A stretch of 64,000 nt of DNA from Theristus sp. LFF4_11 (Eukaryota > Nematoda > Chromadorea > Monhysterida > Xyalidae): positions 1-64,000 of the forward strand of contig JASANC010003425.1 in assembly GCA_030248135.1 (NCBI GenBank), read 5' to 3'. The notes under the pieces are model-generated. The model did not search any database. It was given only the letters and a program-made list of their open reading frames with translations, and had not been told where the DNA came from. Position 1 is the stretch's first letter, and every line of letters begins with the position of its first letter. Positions 54,201 to 58,418 of the stretch are shown here, piece after piece. Made by a program: the position numbers and the translations under genes.

Positions 54201-57110
54201 GAGTAGTAGAATGTATGGTAGTGGGAAAAGTGTTGACATTAACGAACATTTTGTTCCGGTATTTTCAAATAGAAAAACTTAACAAGCGATTAGATTTAAG
54301 AAAAAGCGTCGTGATAGAGTTTAGATCATGATAAAGCGTCGTCAAGCGTTTGATAATAAGCATGCTAGATTTAGAAATTGGAATGGTATAACTTCAATTG
54401 CCGAATCGTTCGTTTCCTTAGAAATTTGACTGTTTTTTATTGACCGTTTGAAATTGATTTCAGCAACGTTTCTTCACTTCAGCTGAAGTTAAGCGATCAG
54501 GTGTATCAGCGTAACCGACCACTACCCTTCATCGTAAACGCATACAGCCGAACTCTAAATTATAGGGAATCAGGTGTTTGGTTAGTGGTCATGTGATACA
54601 TGCTTTCTGTGCAGGCATTGCTGCGAAGCGTCGTCTTCGGAGTCTATCGTTCTGCTTAGAAAGCATGCATCATGTGAGCATCAACCAATCAGCTATAACT
54701 TAGAGTTCGACTGTACATACGTGTAGATAAATTGTGCATACAGCGCAAATTTTTGGAGCCACTTAAAATGGTTTTATGGTGAAAAAAGTGTTTCTGTTTA
54801 TTAACCGCTTGCTTGAATTCATCATTTACTTGTTGCATGATCATTGCAGTATACCTTTGGTTGCTGTAAATGTATTGTAATTTTGATTTTTTTGTTTTCG
54901 TTTAAAATTTCGTTAGTTTAAGTTTTTTATTTTCTGTTTCTAATGTTTGCATTTTTTGTACAGTATCTATGTTGCGCTCAGTTTTTGATTACAGCTGTTT
55001 CTAAATTTCCCTCGCACTTTCATACTTGTTGGTTATAGTTCAATAGTTTAGCTTGTGGTTTCCACTTTGTTTATATGTCAGCAATAATTGGCTTGGCTCA
55101 GCATGCAGTTGCTAAAGAAACTATGGTAAAATAAATTTCATAGCTTTTGAATTTCGGATCATTTACGAACCAGCGCTTTCACACCGTTCGTTTTGTTTCA
55201 GCTCCGCCAGAAATCGACATCAGTCGAAATGACCCGTATCCTCGAGTGCTAATTGGAAACACAATCACGCTGTTCTGTATGGTTTCGGGACATCCATTCC
55301 CGTCCGTGCGGTGGTTGAAAGTGCGTTTAAAAATTTGACCTTTTTTTAGCAAAGACGTAAATTTCTGCAACAGTTGACTGAAGATTGGTTCATTGGTTTA
55401 ACTTTCCCTGTGTGATGATTATGATCTCGTCGACGTAGTGCGAAAAAACTAAAAAAATACAGGATGGCAAAACCATTGATCCAAACGATGTCGAGTTCCA
55501 GTTGGTCGAGAATAATCAGGGAATCACGGTGAAAACTGCCGAGACGAAACACAAGGGCTCATATACCTGTACGGCTTGGAACGCAGCCGGGCAGAAGGAA
55601 CAGGATCTTGTGTTGGACGTTTTTGGTTGGTTTGGTTTGCGCATATTCGTGACACCTACATAGTTTGGGGTTGTTTCAGAGATTCAACTATACGGCAGTA
55701 GATATCAGTGAGCCAAAAAACTAGAAATATAAAATTGCAGCTCGTTATCGTCAACGTCTGCAGCAGCCTAGTTCAAAACGAATCAATAATGTGTCAATCA
55801 ATAAATAGAAACAAGGCTCTGCACAATCTAAACGCCAACAGAATAGAGTGACGACCACAGACACAACCACTTTCAATATTTCAGTCCCGCCAACAGTCAG
55901 CATCAGTGGCGGCGGCGAAGAAGCGATTCGTCCACTTGACGAGTCAATTGTGCTGCTCTGTCAAGCGTCCGGAAATCCGGAGCCAACATTGCAATGGCTG
56001 AAAGATGGCCAAGTTCTTGTGACGTCCGCAACGGGAGCAAGAATTTCTGCTGATGGTGGACGGTAAAGTCTTTAGTCTGAAGACACGTGACCTCTTATAA
56101 CACAGTGAAGACTGAGATGTGTCGTAACCGGTAAACAAACAAACTTTACCCAAAAACGCACAGCCTGGATATTCCGCGACTGCGCGAATCTGACATTGGC
56201 GAATACAAATGCGTTGCACAGAGCGAAGCTGGCCATGCGGAGGCTCCGGTGCTTGTCGACGTTCTTGGTTGGTGTTGGATTCTGTGTCATGTTTCGGAGT
56301 GTGAATATTCAACTTTAACTGGGCCATGAGGTATTCAGCCAGGCACGATTCATCTCGAATCTACTCGGTCTTGAAAGCTGTAGACTGTATTTTTATAGTG
56401 CAATGCTGGACAATCACAAACAAACAAACGTGCACATAGTGTGTGTGCCTGTCTGTTCGTTTTGAACGGTAACGGTGCAAAAACACAATGACAATAAAAC
56501 ACATGCTTGTGTGAAAAAGGCACACGATCTAACAGACAAAAAACATTGCGGCACTGGAGAAGATTTCAGATTTTTGTGGCACAAATGGTTTCAATAGTGT
56601 TCCTTAAATATTTAATAAAACACAAATTAATAATTCTTCCTGAAAACTACACCATTGTCTAGTCCCACCGAGAATCAACCGAGAGGGCATCAACATGAAC
56701 CCATCCATAATGCTCGATTCACCGATGCGACTCCGCTGCGACGCTGACGGTAAACCACCGCCGAAGGTAAAGCTTGCGCAACTTGTCGTCCGTTCTCTGT
56801 CTTACTTCACACACATGGACATTGGGTTGCCTGCCACGCCACACAGACTGGTCTTGTCTGGCCGGTTTTTTTTGCTGGTCTCATCTGGTGGATAACCAGT
56901 CTTTTATGGCAACTCCAACCTAAAACTGCTTCGTACATTTGAATTAAAAATTTTGCTATTAAACTTTGTCACGTTTTAAAAAAAACTAAAACTTTTTAAT
57001 CTGGTTTCAAGATCACATGGCTCTCAATGGCGGATGTGGTGGCGCCGGAGGAGTTGATCGACGCCTCTAGCCAAGGGCTCAAAATCATTGACGACGGTCG
57101 TGAGATTGTG
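5995..57110 (+). CDS. him-4: Hemicentin (VWA plus at least 39 Ig domains), 3' end outside the window
   Basis: A giant extracellular matrix protein of the hemicentin/fibulin-6 family. In Caenorhabditis the family member HIM-4 forms tracks that attach tissues to basement membrane. The start at 5995 gives a signal peptide ([17 protein letters not shown]), then a VWA domain with a DTTGSM metal site. About 35 further kilobases of exon-rich DNA, interrupted by an 18.8 kb intron, encode Ig domains of 90-100 residues. Each has the Cys..Trp..Tyr-x-Cys signature, and most begin with a PP motif. I placed 84 exons with consistent phases, about 4,040 codons. Introns between domains are nearly always phase 1 and introns inside domains phase 0. 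The last visible exon (57012-57110) stops before the second Cys of Ig39, so the gene must continue. HIM-4 has about 48 Ig domains and then EGF and fibulin-type modules, which are not seen here. Confidence 0.95.
6767..6797. repeat. (CAG/TTG)n microsatellite
   Basis: A short trinucleotide tract, CAGCAGCAG followed by TTG repeats, in hemicentin intron 1. It has no coding role. Confidence 0.8.
7433..7470. mobile_element. Solo transposon end related to the Tc1/mariner relic at 62027
   Basis: TACAGGGTGGGCCATAAAG matches the outer part of the terminal repeats of the element at 62027-62730 (TACAGGGTGGACCAAAAAAG). I could not find a matching inverted partner nearby, so it may be a truncated copy in hemicentin intron 1. 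Confidence 0.4.
9254..9737 (+). CDS. him-4: Hemicentin Ig domain 1 (exons 7-8)
   Basis: Exons 9254-9492 and 9616-9737. The first exon also completes the linker domain up to about 9345. Core residues are NLTC, VHWYKG and EYYC. The internal intron is phase 2, unlike most domains of the array. Confidence 0.9.
9836..10443 (+). CDS. him-4: Hemicentin Ig domain 2 (exons 9-10)
   Basis: Exons 9836-9990 and 10320-10443. Core residues are YLHC, FTWYQQ and AYTC. The 329-base intron between them holds an Ig-like pseudo-exon near 10040-10100. Confidence 0.9.
10606..10944 (+). CDS. him-4: Hemicentin Ig domain 3 (exons 11-12)
   Basis: Exons 10606-10767 and 10810-10944. Core residues are FSCS, VDWFVN and RYRC. 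The 42-base intron (10768-10809, GTTTGT donor, phase 1) is very short. A phase-0 donor at 10755 is possible but does not match the phase of the next exon. Confidence 0.85.
11011..11402 (+). CDS. him-4: Hemicentin Ig domain 4 (exons 13-14)
   Basis: Exons 11011-11189 and 11312-11402. Core residues are INCE, VTWTKDG and EYNC. The intron contains an AATTAT-rich low-complexity stretch (11217-11270). Confidence 0.9.
11539..11891 (+). CDS. him-4: Hemicentin Ig domain 5 (exons 15-16)
   Basis: Exons 11539-11718 and 11796 to 11891 or 11885. Core residues are LQCR, IVWLRN and YQC. The first acceptor is the less usual TTTTGAG. The last exon ends either at a weak GTTGGA donor (11891) or at a GC donor (11885). 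Both keep the frame. Confidence 0.88.
12001..12360 (+). CDS. him-4: Hemicentin Ig domain 6 (exons 17-18)
   Basis: Exons 12001-12179 and 12237-12360. Core residues are LSCV, LTWTKN and RYTC. An in-phase alternative donor after 12154 would shorten the domain by eight residues. Confidence 0.88.
12764..13110 (+). CDS. him-4: Hemicentin Ig domain 7 (exons 19-20)
   Basis: Exons 12764-12921 and 12996-13110. Core residues are LPCH, ITWQKDG and LYIC. The preceding intron (12361-12763) holds no recognisable feature. Confidence 0.9.
13214..13850 (+). CDS. him-4: Hemicentin Ig domain 8 (exons 21-22)
   Basis: Exons 13214-13383 and 13760-13850. Core residues are LSCR, IEWFFN and DYKC. Nothing is recognisable in the 376-base internal intron. 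Confidence 0.9.
13959..14310 (+). CDS. him-4: Hemicentin Ig domain 9 (exons 23-24)
   Basis: Exons 13959-14116 and 14181-14310. Core residues are LACP, RIWTYE and RYRC. The segment around the Trp ([15 protein letters not shown]) is less typical than in its neighbours. Confidence 0.88.
14344..14511. repeat. MITE family copy 1 (TA-flanked, inverted repeats)
   Basis: The left end ACAGTC..CTCTAAATTTTAGGCAAT and the right end ATTGCCTATAATTTAG..GACTGT are inverted copies, flanked by TA. The interior has a second inverted pair around GATTGCTTTCTGTGCA. It lies in the intron between Ig9 and Ig10. Confidence 0.8.
14547..14995 (+). CDS. him-4: Hemicentin Ig domain 10 (exons 25-26)
   Basis: Exons 14547-14674 and 14851-14995. 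Core residues are VPCR, ISWKKDG and VYTC. Its internal intron carries a second MITE copy. Confidence 0.9.
14708..14819. repeat. MITE family copy 2 (shorter)
   Basis: ACAGTCGAACTCTAGTAGGCAAT at the left and TTTGCCTATACTTTAGAG at the right form inverted ends like those of copy 1. The right end lacks the final ACTGT. It lies inside the Ig10 intron. Confidence 0.65.
15292..15652 (+). CDS. him-4: Hemicentin Ig domain 11 (exons 27-28)
   Basis: Exons 15292-15368 and 15454-15652. The intron falls right after the first Cys (MRCQ), earlier than in most domains. IHWHRRG and YLC follow in the second exon. Confidence 0.9.
15732..16109 (+). CDS. him-4: Hemicentin Ig domain 12 (exons 29-30)
   Basis: Exons 15732-15835 and 15932-16109. 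Core residues are LYCP, INWEMN and VYKC. Confidence 0.9.
16222..16574 (+). CDS. him-4: Hemicentin Ig domain 13 (exons 31-32)
   Basis: Exons 16222-16406 and 16472-16574. Core residues are FGCP, LNWLANG and TYTC. Confidence 0.9.
16650..17133 (+). CDS. him-4: Hemicentin Ig domain 14 (exons 33-34)
   Basis: Exons 16650-16762 and 16971-17133. Core residues are FTCN, ITWLM joined to NGQ, and RYTC. Confidence 0.9.
17318..17975 (+). CDS. him-4: Hemicentin Ig domain 15 (exons 35-36)
   Basis: Exons 17318-17421 and 17795-17975. Core residues are LQCH, VRWLRNG and QYTC. The 373-base internal intron shows no other feature. Confidence 0.9.
18253..19042 (+). CDS. him-4: Hemicentin Ig domain 16 (exons 37-39)
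   Basis: Three exons (18253-18395, 18794-18868, 18973-19042), with two phase-0 introns inside one domain. Core residues are MECP, IHWTRDG and MYTC. The first internal intron carries a MITE. Confidence 0.9.
18498..18632. repeat. MITE-like inverted repeat, copy 3
   Basis: AACTCTATAACATATCCA at the left and TGGATGTGTTATAGAGTT at the right are inverted copies with one mismatch. The interior shares CTGATTGGTTGGTGCATGCA with the other copies, so it is probably a subfamily. Confidence 0.75.
19294..19850 (+). CDS. him-4: Hemicentin Ig domain 17 (exon 40 and most of exon 41)
   Basis: Exons 19294-19445 and 19728-19877, with the domain ending near 19850. Core residues are LRCE, IDWLKDG and VYFC. There is no intron at the boundary with Ig18: exon 41 runs straight through it. 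Confidence 0.9.
19851..20641 (+). CDS. him-4: Hemicentin Ig domain 18 (end of exon 41, exons 42-43)
   Basis: The segment begins in exon 41 (to 19877) and continues in 20126-20257 and 20518-20641. Core residues are LDCP, FSWTRH and FRCE. The acceptor of exon 42 is TATTCAAG. Confidence 0.85.
20884..21581 (+). CDS. him-4: Hemicentin Ig domain 19 (exons 44-45)
   Basis: Exons 20884-21058 and 21484-21581, joined in phase 2. Core residues are LPCE, ITWTKDG and YMCV. The 425-base intron holds nothing recognisable. Confidence 0.9.
21716..24669 (+). CDS. him-4: Hemicentin Ig domain 20 (exon 46 and first part of exon 47)
   Basis: Exons 21716-21911 and 24582-24782, with the domain ending near 24669. 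Core residues are MRCP, ISWLRDR and YSCR. The 2.67 kb internal intron hosts an antisense gene. Exon 47 crosses into Ig21 without an intron. Confidence 0.9.
22633..24503 (-). CDS. Nested antisense multi-pass membrane protein, family not recognised
   Basis: The gene lies on the opposite strand inside the hemicentin intron 21912-24581. Well-supported coding pieces are 24503-24413 (start [20 protein letters not shown]), 24386-24283 in phase, 23811-23669 ([20 protein letters not shown]), 23176-22899 ([31 protein letters not shown]) and 22719-22633 ([18 protein letters not shown], stop). The last two join in phase 0 at a CTG|GTAGTT donor. Five or six hydrophobic segments of membrane length and a short basic C-terminus point to a polytopic membrane protein of roughly 230-280 residues. 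The joint between 24283 and 23811 is unresolved: one exon, perhaps near 23930-23880, may be missing. Some chemoreceptor-like GPCRs look similar, but I see no family motif. Confidence 0.55.
24670..25394 (+). CDS. him-4: Hemicentin Ig domain 21 (rest of exon 47, exons 48-49)
   Basis: The domain runs from 24670 in exon 47 (to 24782) through 25107-25203 and 25313-25394. Core residues are LSCP, ITWYKDG and FTCA. It begins with EPP directly after Ig20. Confidence 0.9.
25693..26415 (+). CDS. him-4: Hemicentin Ig domain 22 (exons 50-51)
   Basis: Exons 25693-25844 and 26286-26415. Core residues are LSCP, VNWLKDG and RYTC. Nothing is evident in the 441-base internal intron. Confidence 0.9.
26788..27474 (+). 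CDS. him-4: Hemicentin Ig domain 23 (exons 52-53)
   Basis: Exons 26788-26906 and 27315-27474. Core residues are VSCP, ISWFK joined to NGQ, and TYTC. The introns around it (26416-26787, 26907-27314) show no other feature. Confidence 0.9.
27500..27660. repeat. Degenerate tandem repeat (TTTTTGTGAGATTTTGGCAT type)
   Basis: About five imperfect copies of a 25-30 base unit, each with a T run, GTGAGATTT or a variant, and GCATTTT or ACATTTT, in the intron between Ig23 and Ig24. It has no coding potential. Confidence 0.65.
27742..28289 (+). CDS. him-4: Hemicentin Ig domain 24 (exons 54-55)
   Basis: Exons 27742-27923 and 28178-28289. Core residues are LLCN, VDWQKNG and RYTC. The insert DSLIGQENN before the internal intron makes it slightly longer than its neighbours. 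Confidence 0.9.
28542..29103 (+). CDS. him-4: Hemicentin Ig domain 25 (exons 56-57)
   Basis: Exons 28542-28648 and 28914-29103. Core residues are IDCK, VTWTKDG and RYTC. The following intron (29104-29602) shows nothing recognisable. Confidence 0.9.
29603..30128 (+). CDS. him-4: Hemicentin Ig domain 26 (exons 58-59)
   Basis: Exons 29603-29763 and 30011-30128. Core residues are LRCH, VKWLIDG and RFTC. A TTGA-rich low-complexity stretch (30135-30240) fills the next intron. Confidence 0.9.
30247..49307 (+). CDS. him-4: Hemicentin Ig domain 27, split by an 18.8 kb intron (exons 60-61)
   Basis: Exons 30247-30362 (EPP start, LDCS, VTWSK, GTTAGT donor) and 49145-49307 (TCTTTCAG acceptor, DGQ, RYSC, GTGAGT donor) complete one Ig domain in phase 0. 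The join restores the VTWSKDGQ motif that the other domains carry at the same place. I found no Ig-like coding on the plus strand between them. Confidence 0.88.
30363..32013. other. Left part of the 18.8 kb hemicentin intron
   Basis: AT-rich and without a supported gene. The only structure seen is an imperfect palindrome at 31698-31771, built from CCAAATTCAAACAGCCAATCGGG and a rough inverted copy. Small ORFs here have no family features. Confidence 0.6.
31698..31771. repeat. Imperfect inverted repeat with CCAATC arms
   Basis: The left arm 31698-31720 and the right arm 31747-31771 are about 80% complementary. The arms contain the CCAATC/GATTGG core also seen in the MITE family. Confidence 0.5.
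32014..34986 (-). CDS. Nested antisense gene: secreted protein with two ADAM17-like cysteine-rich modules
   Basis: Three exons (34986-34837, 34413-34100, 32431-32014) join in phase 0 and then 2 to give 293 residues. Residues 1-28 are a signal peptide ([20 protein letters not shown]). Module 1 (about 31-120) reads [25 protein letters not shown] and closely follows the membrane-proximal cysteine-rich domain of ADAM17/TACE. Module 2 (about 155-250) repeats the plan: [29 protein letters not shown] linker between them repeats the C-x5-8-C-x3-4-C pattern. No metalloprotease, HExxH or disintegrin domain is present, and the signal peptide sits directly before module 1, so this is not a truncated protease. 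The C-terminus is moderately hydrophobic ([15 protein letters not shown]), followed by a further 20 or so residues, so a GPI or membrane anchor is possible but unclear. The introns are 423 and 1,668 bases. Confidence 0.72.
32432..34099. other. Second intron of the nested ADAM17-like gene
   Basis: 1.67 kb separates the two cysteine-rich modules. A few short ORFs exist, but none has recognisable content. No RNA gene was seen. Confidence 0.55.
37215..37232. repeat. (TTC)n microsatellite
   Basis: Six TTC units inside the long hemicentin intron. Confidence 0.75.
42277..42327. repeat. Perfect 18-bp-stem hairpin
   Basis: CTATCATGACTTAAGACC (42277-42294) and its exact reverse complement (42310-42327) flank a 15-base loop. 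Weaker outer pairing (GTACAGTGCAATG near 42231 with CATTGTAGTGTAC near 42335) could extend the fold to about 115 bases. Confidence 0.85.
42631..42673. repeat. (ACA)n then (CA)n microsatellite
   Basis: Nine ACA units, followed after a few bases by a short CA run, in the long hemicentin intron. Confidence 0.85.
49778..50149 (+). CDS. him-4: Hemicentin Ig domain 28 (exons 62-63)
   Basis: Exons 49778-49923 and 50026-50149. Core residues are LICP, IQWMKN and RYTC. The preceding 470-base intron begins with an open stretch of about 30 codons rich in Tyr, ending at 49399. Confidence 0.9.
50265..50676 (+). CDS. him-4: Hemicentin Ig domain 29 (exons 64-65)
   Basis: Exons 50265-50445 and 50579-50676, joined in phase 2. 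Core residues are IECR, VTWKKDG and RYTC. Confidence 0.9.
50735..51124 (+). CDS. him-4: Hemicentin Ig domain 30 (exons 66-67)
   Basis: Exons 50735-50832 and 50953-51124. Core residues are IRCE, VTWMKNG and RYTC. Confidence 0.9.
51282..51698 (+). CDS. him-4: Hemicentin Ig domain 31 (exon 68 and start of exon 69)
   Basis: Exon 68 (51282-51524) holds nearly the whole domain: IDCL, ITWLQDG and RYTC. The phase-1 intron (51525-51663) comes just after NEAG, so the last strand (to about 51698) is in exon 69. Confidence 0.9.
51699..52060 (+). CDS. him-4: Hemicentin Ig domain 32 (rest of exon 69, exon 70)
   Basis: Continues from 51699 in exon 69 (to 51890), then 51979-52060. Core residues are LECL, IQWFKAG and YSCL. 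There is no intron at its start. Confidence 0.9.
52146..52496 (+). CDS. him-4: Hemicentin Ig domain 33 (exons 71-72)
   Basis: Exons 52146-52246 and 52322-52496. Core residues are IVCP, VTWRKN and RYTC. Confidence 0.9.
52691..53187 (+). CDS. him-4: Hemicentin Ig domain 34 (exons 73-74 and start of exon 75)
   Basis: Exons 52691-52767, 52840-52973 and 53124-53324, with the domain ending near 53187. Core residues are MDCE, VTWMKG and YTCK. The first intron (52768-52839) is exactly 72 bases and has no stop in frame, so it could be retained as a 24-residue insert. Its acceptor TATAAG is weak. Confidence 0.85.
53188..53533 (+). CDS. him-4: Hemicentin Ig domain 35 (rest of exon 75, exon 76)
   Basis: Starts with VPP at 53188 inside exon 75 (to 53324) and continues in 53394-53533. 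Core residues are LECP, LSWTKEG and RFTC. There is no intron at the boundary with Ig34. Confidence 0.9.
53654..54049 (+). CDS. him-4: Hemicentin Ig domain 36 (exons 77-78)
   Basis: Exons 53654-53823 and 53926-54049. Core residues are LVCP, ISWTKDG and YQCI. After the GTAGGA donor the frame stays open for 77 more codons into the intron, to 54282. Confidence 0.9.
54050..55201. other. him-4: Hemicentin intron between Ig36 and Ig37
   Basis: 1.15 kb with a read-through frame to 54282, a MITE copy at 54543-54715, and otherwise AT-rich sequence without features. Confidence 0.7.
54543..54715. repeat. MITE family copy 4 (TA-flanked)
   Basis: Left end ACAGCCGAACTCTAAATTAT and right end ATAACTTAGAGTTCGACTGT are inverted copies between TA dinucleotides. 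The interior pair GATACATGCTTTCTGTGCA and AGAAAGCATGCATC is shared with copy 1. Confidence 0.85.
55202..55625 (+). CDS. him-4: Hemicentin Ig domain 37 (exons 79-80)
   Basis: Exons 55202-55320 and 55463-55625. Core residues are LFCM, VRWLKDG and YTCT. Confidence 0.9.
55885..56267 (+). CDS. him-4: Hemicentin Ig domain 38 (exons 81-82)
   Basis: Exons 55885-56062 and 56164-56267, joined in phase 2. Core residues are LLCQ, LQWLKDG and YKCV. The following 395-base intron is plain. Confidence 0.9.
56663..57110 (+). CDS. him-4: Hemicentin Ig domain 39, partial (exons 83-84)
   Basis: Exons 56663-56766 and 57012 to about 57110. LRCD and ITWLSM are present, but the strand carrying the second Cys is missing. 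Exon 84 reaches a GTTGGT donor in phase 0, like the middle exons of Ig16 and Ig21. No continuing exon was found up to 64000. Confidence 0.75.
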
Positions 57111-58418
57111 GTTGGTGGTCTTTGATCGATTTGTTGTTTTTTGTTTGCTTTGTTTGTTAGTCCGCACGGAACAGATTTTTGAGAAAGTTTACGCCACACA
57201 TGAATTAAAACTCAATCCGTCATGCATATTAGCCATGGTTTAGAACTTGTAGAGACTATTATTTTTACTCCGATTGCAGATTTTTTGGTGGAATAGTTCG
57301 AAGTAAATTTAAATGCATTGCTAGCAAAAACGATCCACAAGTTTTCAGTAGTTTGCTTAGCACGCGCTCCCTGAGTTACACAACAAAATGAGTGAATTGC
57401 GTAAGGTCAATAAAATTTCAGCTGCATGCAAAAACTACACTGAAGTGTGGGTTGTTATACATCGAATTTGATCGGCAAACCAATAACATTGTATAAGTGT
57501 TCCTTTCCACTTTTTATCTTTCATAATAATACACCATATATCTCTCGCTCTCTACAAGAAATTTTCAAATGAAAATCACAGAAGAACAAAACAACCAACA
57601 AACAAAAAACCGATTGATTGAAAAAAGTTATTGGCAGCCGTAATTCGTAAATGCAACTGAACTGTTTTATTACTAAAAAACACAGATTTTCCATTGAAAG
57701 ATTTTTGTATGGCTGTGCTGTTATTGTGACACTGATAAGATGCAATTCTAAGAGATCATACTTTTAAAGGCCCGTTCATACCTCACGTATGCAGACGTAC
57801 GTTGACGTACGTCGAAGTATGAACGGTAGTATACAATAACACGAGACGTTAAATGGCGTGACGTGCCGTACATGCATACGTCAGGTATTTATAGACGGGC
57901 CTTAACTGCCAAACACGCATTCTTACAAGTTCTCAATTCATCGGCAGGTAATTTGATATTAACCAGTGTTTCAACCAACGGCAACTCATCATTCAAATTC
58001 AACCAGTTAGCTCGTCGCTGGGGTTGTAACAGTTGAAAAACCTGGCTTACCAAAAAAACAAAATACCATAATGGTTACAGTTGTCAGTAATAAAACAAGA
58101 AATTGCCGCATTTGCTAGACCACATTATGGATAACACTGAAAAACGGTTAGCAGAAGAAAAATACTGGGTATTTTTGGCAGGTCCAAACTGGAATGGCTT
58201 TTCATGGGGCAATGCAAGTGTGTATTACGGCAGTGATCTGGAAACCTCATAGTGATGTTTCAGTTTTAATTTGAAACTAAAAAACATGCGTTACGATGAA
58301 AGAATAAACTGGCAATTTTGTAGAAAGTGATAGAACGTCACATTATAATCCAGACTAAACACAATCACAAAAGAAAACAACAACCGACCGATAACATTCA
58401 GCCATTCTCAACCGATTC
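57111..58418. other. AT-rich stretch after the last visible hemicentin exon
   Basis: Probably the start of a long hemicentin intron. It contains one palindromic element (57764-57905) and no supported coding sequence. Confidence 0.55.
57764..57905. repeat. Palindromic MITE-like element
   Basis: TTAAAGGCCCGTTCATACCT at the left and AGGTATTTATAGACGGGCCTTAA at the right are inverted ends. Inner ACGTATGC/GCATACGT arms and a CGTACG-rich centre add to the palindrome. TTAA borders both ends. Confidence 0.75.
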
